Assembly: GCA_003542955.1 (NCBI GenBank)
Contig: DPJP01000197.1
Location: 9,563 to 19,714 of the forward strand
Reading direction: 5' to 3'
Length of the DNA stretch: 10,152 nt
From: Armatimonadota bacterium
GTDB taxonomy: Bacteria; Armatimonadota; Zipacnadia; Zipacnadales; UBA11051
Shown: positions 1 to 7,058 of the stretch, one piece after another
Layout of the letters: each line of letters begins with the position of its first letter
Position numbering within the stretch: position 1 is the first letter of the stretch
Made by a program: the position numbers and the translations under genes
Notes under the pieces: model-generated
Told to the model about the DNA's origin: nothing
Databases searched by the model: none
The model's input: only the letters and a program-made list of their open reading frames with translations

Positions 1-3000
1 GTGAAGGTGTAGTCGTCGCGGCTGCTCTCGACCATCGCGACGGGCTTCTCAGGCAGGTATGCCTCCGGCCGCTTCGGGTCGATATGTGCCCGCAGCCACT
101 CCGCGCGCCCGGCCAGGCCCTCGGCGGAGGTATCCTCAGACAGGAAGTAGACAGCCAGCGGCCCCCAGCCGTCGTGGCTGTCTCCCTGCTTGATGCGGAA
201 CGGCTGGACGCCGTTGGCGACGGTGACGGCCTGTCCGCCCTCCTTGATCGAGAGGCCCGAGCAGGCGCCGTCGAGGCAGAGCATTCCGAAGCCGAGGTTC
301 TCATCCGCCCAGGCGGCATAGCCGGTTCCGTTGGCGATGGTCTTTGCGGTGAAGGCCGTGTTGGGGATGTTGAAGTAGTTGCGCACCTCGACATCGGCCG
401 GGTCGGTGCTGACCATCCCGAGCAGTCTCAGCGCGATCCAGTTGTCGCCGGCGGGGACGTAGAACCGGAAGGTCAGCTCGAACGAGCGCGCGGCCTCCGC
501 GGAGCCTGCGTGCGCAGCCACGACGTCATACACCCGCATGGTGTCAGAGATGCTGACGGGGGTGACGGACTTGATTGTGTTCACATAAGGCCAGCCGACG
601 CCGGTGCCCTGGTAGCCGATGCCCTCCTTCTCGAAGTGGGTCATCGAGGTCTTCTGAGTCGCGATCTGCGCGCCGTCGTAGAGCAGCTTCCAGGTGTTCT
701 CGCCCGCATGGGGAAGCTCGACGGTCATCGCCCCCGTGCTCAGGCGCGTGATCGGCGGGAGCGTGTCGATGCGCAGCGGTTGTTGGGCGTACGGCGAGTA
801 CGGTGCGATGCGATGGTCGCGGCAGGCCTGCATGTAGAGGTCGTGGACCTCGCGCTTGTCCTCATCGCTCTGGACACCGAGGAAACCGAAGGGTGGCGAC
901 ACGCCGTAGGCGGTGCGGATGTGCGTCTCCGGCGTCAGTTCGAAGTCGTAGACCTGCAGGCGGACTGGCACGCGCTGGGTGATCTCCCCGTCGGAGAAGC
1001 TCACTGCGCCGCTGTACACGCCCGGTGCGGTGCCGGGCGGCACGTGGGCAAGCAGCCAGAACGGCTGGTTCCTCCCCATCTCACAGTGGGTGGCGCCCTC
1101 GAGCGGGACGATCGGGTCGGGCCAGTCACCGATGAATCCGAAGGAGTCGGTCGGGATCTCGACGGGCACGTACTCGACGCGCCGGAGGCTGAAGCTCTGG
1201 GCAGGGAGGCTGCCGCCGGGGCCGGTGAAGTCGGCGACCGTTGCGGTGACGTCAATCGTGCGCGATGGCTTGACGACGATCTGCACGGCCTCGAACTCAT
1301 TCACCGCGGCGCTCAAGCGGACGGTCTCCTGCACGGTGACGGGGCGCGGATGCTCGCGGTGGACCTTGTTGGTCGCCTCGGCCCACCACAGGCCCAGGCG
1401 ATCATCGCCACCGAGCTGGTAGCCGTACTCGCGGTACATCAGCTCGTTGAGTGAGGTCCTCAGCTTGCGCGCCGCCCAGACATTGCCTGCGCTATCGGCG
1501 GCGGCGAGGACTATCACGCCGGCACCGTAGTGCTCGATCGGGACCTCGACGGTGGGGGTGACGCGTGCGCCGGGCGCGAGGGCGCCGATCTCGAAGGCCC
1601 GCTCAGCCCGGCCCCGCGCGGCGGCGACGACTGCCCTGCCGGTCAGCGACTGCTCTCTCCGCGACATGTTGGTCACTGCGATAGTCTGCTCGTTGTCGCC
1701 GGGAGAGAACTCCGCGACCGGCCCAAGCTCCATCTCGATGCGTTGCCTGCCGATCGCGGCGGGCAGGCTCACGACTCCGAAGCGATCCGGGCTGTGGTAG
1801 CCGCCGTGTGTGGGAGCCCAGCAGGTGCCCTCCGGCGCGGTGGTGTCGTTGCGGCAGAGGTTGAGCCCCAGCAGCGCCGGCTCGCCGGGCTCGATGCCCA
1901 GCACGGACAGCGGGATGGCCATCTCAACGGTCCACGACTTCTCACCGACGTGTGTCCCGACCGCAACGCCGGAATCCCAGCCTGTCTCGTACGATCCGGC
2001 CTCCGGGCAGCGGGCATCATAGACCGTACCGAGGCTGTTGGCGGCGATGTGGTAGTACACGGCCTGCTCGGGCGATGGCTGGAGGAACACCTCGACCGAA
2101 TCGTCCTCGAAGACGTTCGAGTCGCGGGCCGTCTGGGTGGCCTTGAAAGCTGCCTGCTGCTGGAGGACGGGGTCGAGGATGCTCTCGAAGCACTCCAGGA
2201 AGATGTAGAGGTTGTTCTCGTCCCATGCCAGTCGCGCCCGCGTCTGCTCGGTTGCCGTCTCAACGCCGTGACTGAGCAGGAAGGGCGGCAACTGCAGCGA
2301 GTGCTGCCAGCAGTCGTCATCCATCACCCCGTCGATCCGCGGCGGCGTCGAGGTGCGCGAGGCGAGGACAAAAGGGAGCGCGGCCCCCGTCGGCGCGGCG
2401 GTCTCGATCCGCCTGAGTTCGACCTCGTCGAAGTAGACGGTGCCGATGAACTTCTGCTCACCGCGCGCCCAGACCAGGCACCAGTAGGTCATGTTGTCCA
2501 GCTTCTTCGCCGGGTCCGTGCTGAAGGTGAGGCGGTAGGTCTTCCAGGCGCCCAGATTTGCGGCGATCTGGGCATCGCTGAGCACGAAGCTGAATGTCTG
2601 CTCGGCGCCGTCGGTGTAGCGGGCGGTGACATAGGCGCCGTAGATGTTGCCCTGGGTATGGGAGTCGACGTAGATGCTGTTGGTCGCGGCGAACGTGCCG
2701 TGCTCTGGGAGGCCGTCTCTGACGCCCGTGTTTGTGCCTCCGAGGCCCCTCTCGTCGGCTCCACCGGCGCCGCTGATACGGCAGCTCCAGGGGCCGTCGA
2801 TCTCCGGGGCATAGCTGCGCTCCCGGGTGCGGGTATAGCCGCACTGATAGGGCGCCCAGCCGGCGGCGAGCTCGGCCACGTCGCCCTGGGGCTGCTCGAA
2901 GGATGGATTGGCAAGCAGGTTTGCAGAGGGCGGCGCAGGGGCCGCAAACAGCATTGTGCTCACCGTCAGGGCGAGCAGGATGACCATCATTCGTCTCAGT

Positions 3001-3014
3001 GTGTTATCCACCAC
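1..3014 (-). CDS. Secreted multidomain GH123/DUF4091-like protein with CBM4_9-like and CBM9-like N-terminal domains (3' end outside window)
   Basis: The frame is open for 1004 codons and leaves the window without a stop, so the C-terminus is missing. Residues 1-25 form a signal peptide: basic RR at 7-8, then a hydrophobic run ending LFAA. Residues ~32-205 begin NLLANPSFEQPQG and end YFDEVELRRIE, the pattern of a CBM4_9 jelly roll. Residues ~222-416 (PPRIDGVMDDDCW, ARLAWDENNLYIFLE, DDSVEVFLQP) match a CBM9/DOMON-type sugar-binding domain. Residues ~418-515 look Ig-like. From ~530, blocks such as LSAAVNEFEAVQIVV, PGTAPGVYSGAVSF, RVPVRLQVYDFELTPE and ACRDHRIAPYSPYA resemble the N-terminal part of GH123/DUF4091 glycosidases. 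About 240 further residues, rich in beta strand, follow before the edge. The catalytic Asp-Glu pair expected of GH123 would lie outside the window, so activity cannot be judged. Likely role: extracellular glycan binding and hydrolysis. The gene diverges from the beta-helix gene at 3488. Confidence 0.85.
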   Translation of the reverse strand, partial: MVDNTLRRMMVILLALTVSTMLFAAPAPPSANLLANPSFEQPQGDVAELAAGWAPYQCGYTRTRERSYAPEIDGPWSCRISGAGGADERGLGGTNTGVRDGLPEHGTFAATNSIYVDSHTQGNIYGAYVTARYTDGAEQTFSFVLSDAQIAANLGAWKTYRLTFSTDPAKKLDNMTYWCLVWARGEQKFIGTVYFDEVELRRIETAAPTGAALPFVLASRTSTPPRIDGVMDDDCWQHSLQLPPFLLSHGVETATEQTRARLAWDENNLYIFLECFESILDPVLQQQAAFKATQTARDSNVFEDDSVEVFLQPSPEQAVYYHIAANSLGTVYDARCPEAGSYETGWDSGVAVGTHVGEKSWTVEMAIPLSVLGIEPGEPALLGLNLCRNDTTAPEGTCWAPTHGGYHSPDRFGVVSLPAAIGRQRIEMELGPVAEFSPGDNEQTIAVTNMSRREQSLTGRAVVAAARGRAERAFEIGALAPGARVTPTVEVPIEHYGAGVIVLAAADSAGNVWAARKLRTSLNELMYREYGYQLGGDDRLGLWWAEATNKVHREHPRPVTVQETVRLSAAVNEFEAVQIVVKPSRTIDVTATVADFTGPGGSLPAQSFSLRRVEYVPVEIPTDSFGFIGDWPDPIVPLEGATHCEMGRNQPFWLLAHVPPGTAPGVYSGAVSFSDGEITQRVPVRLQVYDFELTPETHIRTAYGVSPPFGFLGVQSDEDKREVHDLYMQACRDHRIAPYSPYAQQPLRIDTLPPITRLSTGAMTVELPHAGENTWKLLYDGAQIATQKTSMTHFEKEGIGYQGTGVGWPYVNTIKSVTPVSISDTMRVYDVVAAHAGSAEAARSFELTFRFYVPAGDNWIALRLLGMVSTDPADVEVRNYFNIPNTAFTAKTIANGTGYAAWADENLGFGMLCLDGACSGLSIKEGGQAVTVANGVQPFRIKQGDSHDGWGPLAVYFLSEDTSAEGLAGRAEWLRAHIDPKRPEAYLPEKPVAMVESSRDDYTF

Positions 3015-3487
3015 AGGAAACCCCCTCCAGAGTAGCTCATTGCCGTCCCCGCCGGATGTGGATGCTCGGCTCGTCGAGAGCAGTTGGGCCGCCAGAACGG
3101 GGCCGTCACCGGTCTGCCGGCGACGCGGCGCCCTGCCGCCGAAGCGAACCTTCCGGTTCCGTCGTCATACGGGCTGCAGGCCCAGTGCGGAGACATTCCA
3201 CTCGGCAGGCCCGGATGCCTGCACTGAGGCCTGACTGCTCCGCAACGTACCGGGTGTGCTTCTCGCAGGCAGGGGCTCGATTCTGCAGCCGATAAGCCTT
3301 GAGCAATACTGAACACAACCGTGCGCAAATGTTGACGCTTCTCGCGCGATCCTGGGGAAGACTGCATTATGTGACACTCTCACCACGAGGTCTGCTCACG
3401 CGGCGGGGGAGCAGGCACGGCGGCGCGTCAACGGGGCCAGATAAGCGGACTCAGCGGCCGTCGCCGAGCCGACAGGGGGGATCGGAA
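3015..3487. other. Divergent intergenic region, no gene seen
   Basis: This 473-base stretch separates two divergently transcribed genes and must hold both of their control regions. I see no convincing -35/-10 pair on either strand: TTGACG at 3332-3337 and CATTAT at 3365-3370 are 27 bases apart, which is too far. Two small inverted repeats are present: GAACC-TTCC-GGTTC (3146-3159) and GCAGGC-CCGGAT-GCCTGC (3205-3222). Short open frames occur on both strands but none has a good ribosome site or a recognisable product. Confidence 0.6.
3021..3028 (-). promoter_or_regulatory. Shine-Dalgarno site that decides the start of the leftmost gene
   Basis: On the minus strand the sequence GGAGGGGG lies 6 bases before GTG (3012-3014), with a second in-frame GTG at 3009-3011. 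The ATG pair at 2985-2990 is in the same frame but has only a weak GAGACGA before it. Starting at GTG also gives the signal peptide a basic n-region (VDNTLRR), so I prefer 3014. The ATG at 2990 remains a possible alternative. Confidence 0.65.
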
Positions 3488-5065
3488 ATGGGTTCCTGGA
3501 GGACATACGCGGAGGTTCTCGTCTTTGCGGCTGTAGCCTTCCTCACCACGGCTGCACACTCGGCCACCATCGCGGTGAGCCCGGGCGACAGCATCGCGGC
3601 GGCCATCGCCGCGGCAAGCCCCGGCGATACCATCAGCTTTGCTCCGGGCCGGTACGGCATTTCGGCGCCCATCAGCATCGCCAAGTCGCTGACTCTGCGT
3701 GGGCCCCAGGCGGATGTCGACCCGCGGCCGAGCGCAGGGAGTGGGCGTGTTTCCGGCGGTCCCGGCGAGGCAGTCCTCGAGGGCGCCGGCGCGGGCATGG
3801 TGCTGCTCATCTACGCCGACAATGTGACGATTGAGGGCCTCGAGATCGCCAACGCCGGCGGCCTGGTGTATCTGTCCTCATCGGGTGCCCCACGGAAGAA
3901 CCCGACGATCCGCTCCTGCATCCTCCATGGCGCCGCCGGCATGGCCGCGGTGTCATTGAGGCAGACTGAGGGGGCATGCCTGCAAAACAACTACGTCTTC
4001 TCCGCGCCCGTGGGCGCCTTCAGTCTCGAGTATGCCGTGGGCTGCACGGTGCGCGAGAACGAGATATCCGGTTGCGGCGTTGGCATCAAGGTCTGGCATG
4101 CCTACGGGACCGACATCAAGGCGACAATCGAGGGTAATCTCATCCACGGCATCACCGGCGGAGCGGGTATCAGCCTCGGGAACGAGTCGGGCGTGGATGA
4201 GAGTCGTGCCGGCGGCAGCATCGTGGACAACGTCGTCGATGGGGTCGCCGGAGCCGGCATAGCGGTCTTCACAGGCGATACGCTCATAGACGGCAACGAA
4301 GTCACCGGGTGCACGGGCGCCACTGGCGCGGTCTATGTGGCCAACAGGGTCGCCGGCGCCGTCATCACCAACAACGACATCTACGACAACCCGGCTGTCG
4401 GCGTCCGTGTGGGCAGGCAGCATCGAGTGGTCAGAGACGTCCGTGTCAATGACAACACCATCTCCGGCAACGCCATGGGGCTCCTGTATGTCTGGGCCGA
4501 CGGCGCGGCGAATCTCGACGCCACCGGCAACGACTGGGGCGACAAGTCCGGGCCCAGCGGCGGGGGTGTTGACCCCTCCAGCGGCGCGATCGCCGATGGC
4601 AGCGGCGACAGCATCATGGAGGCCGTCTCGACGGGCTATGGCAACGAGAGCGAGCCGTGCCCGTCCATCCACGTGCTCTTCGACCCCTGGGGCGGTGCGA
4701 GTTCCACGCCTCCGACGGCCTCTCTGGGATCGCCTGACCCCGCAGTCCTCTGGCCGGCCAACGGGAAGCCCGTGGCGGTGACCATCCAGGGCAGTGTCAC
4801 GGACGCCGACGGTGACCTCGGCCAGGCATGGCTCGAGATCGAGGATGAGTATGGCGAGCTTGATGGCACGCAGGACGTGACCGCGGCGCTCGGGCCTGAT
4901 GGGGCATTTGTGACCTCGGTGACTCTGATCGCCCGACGTGACGGGAAGGACAAGGACGGTCGCGAGTATGTCATCACGCTCTACGCCGTCGACGCCGCGG
5001 GCAACGAGGCGGCATCCGACAGCATCACGGTTGTGGTCCCGCACGACCAGGGCAAGGGACGCTGA
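3488..5065 (+). CDS. Secreted right-handed beta-helix protein (NosD/pectate-lyase-like) with C-terminal Ig-like module
   Basis: The 525-residue protein starts at an ATG 7 bases after AGGGGGG. The frame is open upstream, but only this start places the signal peptide (hydrophobic VLVFAAVAFLTTAAHSA, residues ~10-26) at the N-terminus. Residues ~27-75 carry the usual opening of parallel beta-helix proteins (SPGDSIAAAIAAASPGDTI, then SLTLRG). Residues ~100-390 contain many PbH1-like turns, each with an Asn/Gly corner: DNVTIEGLEIANAGG, RENEISGCGVGI, IEGNLIHGI, VDNVVDGV, IDGNEVTGC, ITNNDIYDN, VNDNTISGN. NDWGDKSGPSGGG at the end of the helix is also typical of this class. Residues ~408-525 are an Ig-like module shared with the next gene. 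The fold is common in polysaccharide lyases, hydrolases and surface proteins; I cannot identify catalytic residues, so the substrate and even enzyme activity remain open. A strong terminator follows 42 bases downstream, so it is probably monocistronic. Confidence 0.9.
   Translation: MGSWRTYAEVLVFAAVAFLTTAAHSATIAVSPGDSIAAAIAAASPGDTISFAPGRYGISAPISIAKSLTLRGPQADVDPRPSAGSGRVSGGPGEAVLEGAGAGMVLLIYADNVTIEGLEIANAGGLVYLSSSGAPRKNPTIRSCILHGAAGMAAVSLRQTEGACLQNNYVFSAPVGAFSLEYAVGCTVRENEISGCGVGIKVWHAYGTDIKATIEGNLIHGITGGAGISLGNESGVDESRAGGSIVDNVVDGVAGAGIAVFTGDTLIDGNEVTGCTGATGAVYVANRVAGAVITNNDIYDNPAVGVRVGRQHRVVRDVRVNDNTISGNAMGLLYVWADGAANLDATGNDWGDKSGPSGGGVDPSSGAIADGSGDSIMEAVSTGYGNESEPCPSIHVLFDPWGGASSTPPTASLGSPDPAVLWPANGKPVAVTIQGSVTDADGDLGQAWLEIEDEYGELDGTQDVTAALGPDGAFVTSVTLIARRDGKDKDGREYVITLYAVDAAGNEAASDSITVVVPHDQGKGR
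4709..5062 (+). repeat. C-terminal Ig-like module, copy 1 (shared with next gene)
   Basis: This segment encodes the last ~118 residues of the beta-helix protein. Landmarks are SPDPAVLWP, GSVTDADGD, DEYGELD, DKDGREY, AVDAAGN and VVVPHDQGKGR. It aligns without gaps to the C-terminal part of the neighbouring lipoprotein (6561-6912), with about 66 of 109 positions identical when I count by eye. The VTD, AVDAAGN and VVVP strands are typical of Ig/cadherin-like beta-sandwich domains. Its position suggests a spacer, binding or surface-retention module. Confidence 0.8.
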
Positions 5066-5106
5066 CGCGGAGGGCCGCCCTGACTCGCCCGCGCGTTCAC
5101 ATAGAT

Positions 5107-5145
5107 GCCGGCCCTCGCTCTCTGAGTGGGGGCCGGTCCGTTTTT
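5107..5145 (+). terminator. Intrinsic terminator after the beta-helix gene
   Basis: CCGGCCC (5108-5114) pairs with GGGCCGG (5130-5136). CGCTC (5116-5120) pairs with GAGTG (5124-5128) through one G-U wobble, T5115 wobbles with G5129, and the loop is TCT. This gives a 13-bp stem, followed after four bases by TTTTT (5141-5145). It ends the transcript that starts before 3488 and isolates the next gene from read-through. Confidence 0.88.
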
Positions 5146-5264
5146 GGGGTGTGGAGGGCCCGGGTCGCGACAGGCAGGCATTGCGGGGTGGGCGAGTCCG
5201 GATGGAATTGTGGCGTCAGCGCAATGAATGTGTTGAGAAGACGCAGAAAAGCCATGAAGCTCTA
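5146..5264. other. Short spacer between terminator and promoter, nothing recognised
   Basis: No gene is seen here. The composition becomes more A/T-rich from about 5200 onward than the coding DNA around it, as expected just upstream of a promoter. Confidence 0.45.
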
Positions 5265-5294
5265 TTGAAATTGCTGTGATGCCTGTGGTATGTT
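5265..5294 (+). promoter_or_regulatory. Sigma70-like promoter candidate for the propeller lipoprotein gene
   Basis: TTGAAA (5265-5270, five of six consensus bases) is followed after 18 bases by TATGTT (5289-5294, four of six), with TG one base before it, an extended -10 element. Transcription would start near 5301. A second, overlapping candidate is TTGGGC (5293-5298), 16 bases, TATGCT (5315-5320), also with an upstream TG. The region is locally A/T-rich inside a high-GC window. Either promoter implies a leader of about 200 bases before the start codon at 5523. Sigma specificity in this organism is unknown, so this rests on E. coli-type consensus. Confidence 0.5.
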
Positions 5295-5360
5295 GGGCAA
5301 GTCCACACGAATGATATGCTCTCCATCATATTTCCTCTTGGCGTGAGGAGTGTGCGTACA

Positions 5361-5492
5361 GCAGTCAGCCTGTCCGTCACGTAGCCGGTGCGTGGGGCGC
5401 GAGGGGGTGAGGCACGGAATGCCCGGCTGGACTGCCAAGTGCGTTCTCAGCATGGGAGATTGACCCGCCTGAACACCGCTCAGTTCAGGCGG
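5361..5492 (+). promoter_or_regulatory. Structured 5' leader of the propeller lipoprotein gene
   Basis: Two stems can be drawn in the predicted untranslated leader. GCAGTCAGCC (5361-5370) pairs with GGCT-G-GACTGC (5425-5435), ten base pairs with a single G bulge at 5429. CCGCCTGAAC (5465-5474) pairs perfectly with GTTCAGGCGG (5483-5492) around the loop ACCGCTCA. The second hairpin ends 18 bases before the AGGAG ribosome site. It has no T-run, so it is not a simple intrinsic terminator. It may be an RNA control element, or the palindrome may be a DNA operator. I do not recognise a known riboswitch class. Confidence 0.45.
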
Positions 5493-5522
5493 CTGCACGC
5501 ACCAAGTGTGAGGAGAGAGACC

Positions 5523-6968
5523 ATGAGAGTTGCGCTTTGTTCATTCGCCACGCTTTGCCTTCTCGCCGGGTTGCTGGCACTTGCCGGTTGCGGGGGGAGC
5601 AGCGACGATTTCGCACCTCCTGCGTCGGTCGTGACCACCGCCGAGACCGTTGACTATCTCGCCTGGAGCGAGTACGCCGCCAACCCGGTCGTCGATCCAG
5701 GGGTTGAGATCTACTACCCCAGCGTCATCTACGACGGGTCCACCTACAGTATGTGGGCAAGCTGCAATGGCGTGAGCATGTTCACCTCATCAGATGGCAT
5801 CTCATGGAGTGCGGGCGCTACATGCACGGGGCTGCCACCGGCGGCGCATCACGTGCAGGTCATCGCCAACCCGGACACGGGGAACTACGAGATGTGGTAC
5901 TGGACCGGCACCATCTATTCGATTGCCGGCCTCGGACACGCTGTCTCATCCGACGGGGTGAACTGGACTGGTGCGGGCGCCTGCGCTCAGTTGCCGGCGC
6001 CCAACCGGCTCGTCACCGGCGTGAACCCCACCCGTGGCACCTATGGCCCGTGCCAGGTCTTCTACAACTCGGGCGGGCTGGCAACGCTCGACCCCGAGAA
6101 CCCCTTCGCGAACAAGTACGTGATGTACTACGACCAGACTTCAGGCGGCACTGAGACAATCGGCCTCGCCGCCTCGGCCGATGGCATCACCTGGGGGGTA
6201 CCCAGCGCTCTGGAGGGCCAGCCGGTCCTGGGGTTGGGCCCCGCCGGGTCCTGGGACAGCAAGTACGCCACATACTGCTCTATCATGGAGGATGCCGCCG
6301 GCTACCACATGTACTACAGTGGGGGCGCATTCCGCGCCCATGAGGGCATCGGCTACGCGTACTCGGCAGATGGCATCAGCTGGGCCAAAGCGGCCGACCC
6401 CATCTTCCACATCTCCGATGGTGTAGCGTGGCGCGTTAACCGCTGCTACACGCCCAGCATCGTGGTGGTCGACGGTGAGGCGCAGATGATCTTCACCGGC
6501 GACGGCAGCGAGGGTCGTTGCGTTGGGCTGGCGACACTCGCCCTCGAGGAGCCCGATACCGCTCCGCCCGCCGTTGTCCTCAACAGCCCCGATCCCGCGA
6601 GCCTCTGGCCGCCGAACCACAAGTCGGTCTCCGTGAGCCTCGGTGGCAGCGTCACCGACGACGGCTCGGGCGTGGCACGGGCGTGGCTGGCAATTGGCGA
6701 TGAGTACGGAGAACTGGACGAGGTCATAGACGTCACGGAACTGCTCAACGCCGATGGCGCCTTCGCGACAAACATCGACCTCACTGCATGGCGAGAGGGC
6801 AATGATAAGGACGGCCGCGTGTACACGATCTCGCTCTGTGCCGTTGACGTAGCAGGCAACCAGGCCGTGGCAGTTAGCCGTGATGTTGTGGTGCCGCACG
6901 ATCAGGGGAAACAACAGCAGGTACAGGCCGGTAACACGAACCAGAGCGGCAAGGGGGGGAAGAAGTAG
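5523..6968 (+). CDS. Lipoprotein with GH43/GH32-type five-bladed beta-propeller and C-terminal Ig-like module
   Basis: The 481-residue protein starts at an ATG 7 bases after AGGAG. Residues 1-23 are a lipoprotein signal peptide: a hydrophobic core, then the lipobox L20-A21-G22-C23, with G24 and G25 following. The mature protein should be acylated at Cys23 and membrane-anchored, facing out. Residues ~45-340 form a propeller of the GH43/GH32/GH130 type. Landmarks are NPVVDPG, YYPSVIYDGSTYSMW, GYHMYYSGG, GIGYAYSADGISW and YTPSIVVVDG. S-x-D-G-x-x-W occurs four times, starting at residues 89, 142, 218 and 281, one per blade and resembling but not identical to the sialidase Asp-box. Residues ~346-461 are the Ig-like module shared with the upstream gene, followed by a tail rich in Gln, Gly and Lys (residues ~462-481). 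I cannot confirm the three acidic catalytic residues, so glycan binding without cleavage is possible. It has its own promoter candidate and long leader. Confidence 0.88.
   Translation: MRVALCSFATLCLLAGLLALAGCGGSSDDFAPPASVVTTAETVDYLAWSEYAANPVVDPGVEIYYPSVIYDGSTYSMWASCNGVSMFTSSDGISWSAGATCTGLPPAAHHVQVIANPDTGNYEMWYWTGTIYSIAGLGHAVSSDGVNWTGAGACAQLPAPNRLVTGVNPTRGTYGPCQVFYNSGGLATLDPENPFANKYVMYYDQTSGGTETIGLAASADGITWGVPSALEGQPVLGLGPAGSWDSKYATYCSIMEDAAGYHMYYSGGAFRAHEGIGYAYSADGISWAKAADPIFHISDGVAWRVNRCYTPSIVVVDGEAQMIFTGDGSEGRCVGLATLALEEPDTAPPAVVLNSPDPASLWPPNHKSVSVSLGGSVTDDGSGVARAWLAIGDEYGELDEVIDVTELLNADGAFATNIDLTAWREGNDKDGRVYTISLCAVDVAGNQAVAVSRDVVVPHDQGKQQQVQAGNTNQSGKGGKK
6561..6912 (+). repeat. C-terminal Ig-like module, copy 2
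   Basis: This segment encodes SPDPASLWPPNHK through VVVPHDQGK and is the partner of the module at 4709-5062. Identical blocks include GSVTD, DEYGELD, DKDGR and VVVPHDQGK. The LWPPNHK form is, from memory, a recurring signature in secreted bacterial multidomain proteins. After PHDQGK this copy carries a ~18-residue Gln/Gly/Lys tail that copy 1 lacks. Confidence 0.8.
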
Positions 6969-7007
6969 CGGTTCGCCATGGGGGGCATGGGTGAACACGC
7001 CACCTTC

Positions 7008-7042
7008 AGACCGACCCCCGCCACCGCGGCGGGGGTCGGTCT
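7008..7042. terminator. Perfect 15-bp hairpin between convergent genes, probable bidirectional terminator
   Basis: AGACCGACCCCCGCC (7008-7022) is an exact inverted match of GGCGGGGGTCGGTCT (7028-7042), with the loop ACCGC. It lies between the stop of the plus-strand lipoprotein gene (6968) and the stop of the minus-strand gene (7059). Neither side has a real T-run, so it is not a textbook intrinsic terminator. The position and stability nevertheless suggest it stops or protects both transcripts. Confidence 0.75.
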
Positions 7043-7058
7043 CCTATCGGCGTGAAGC

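Noticed and set aside
84..3035. Two long plus-strand open frames (84-1454 and 1530-3035)
   Set aside because: They lie antisense to the continuous GH123-like frame, which has a signal peptide and recognisable domains. Their products are Arg/Gly/Val/Asp-rich with no known motif, as expected of high-GC shadow frames.
3205..3222. Inverted repeat GCAGGC-CCGGAT-GCCTGC as an attachment site or terminator
   Set aside because: Arms of only six bases, no T-run and no mobile gene nearby; such repeats are common by chance in high-GC DNA.
3332..3370. TTGACG and CATTAT as promoter for the beta-helix gene
   Set aside because: The spacing is 27 bases, far beyond the 16-19 needed.
3953..5044. 363-codon minus-strand open frame opposite the beta-helix gene
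   Set aside because: The plus-strand frame has a signal peptide, beta-helix repeats and a module shared with its neighbour; the opposite frame has none of these.
4709..6912. The two shared modules as evidence of tandem gene duplication
   Set aside because: Only the C-terminal ~118 codons match; the N-terminal parts have different folds, so module sharing rather than whole-gene duplication fits.
6141..6998. 285-codon minus-strand open frame opposite the lipoprotein gene
   Set aside because: Shadow of a well-supported coding frame; it also starts inside the convergent gap without a ribosome site.
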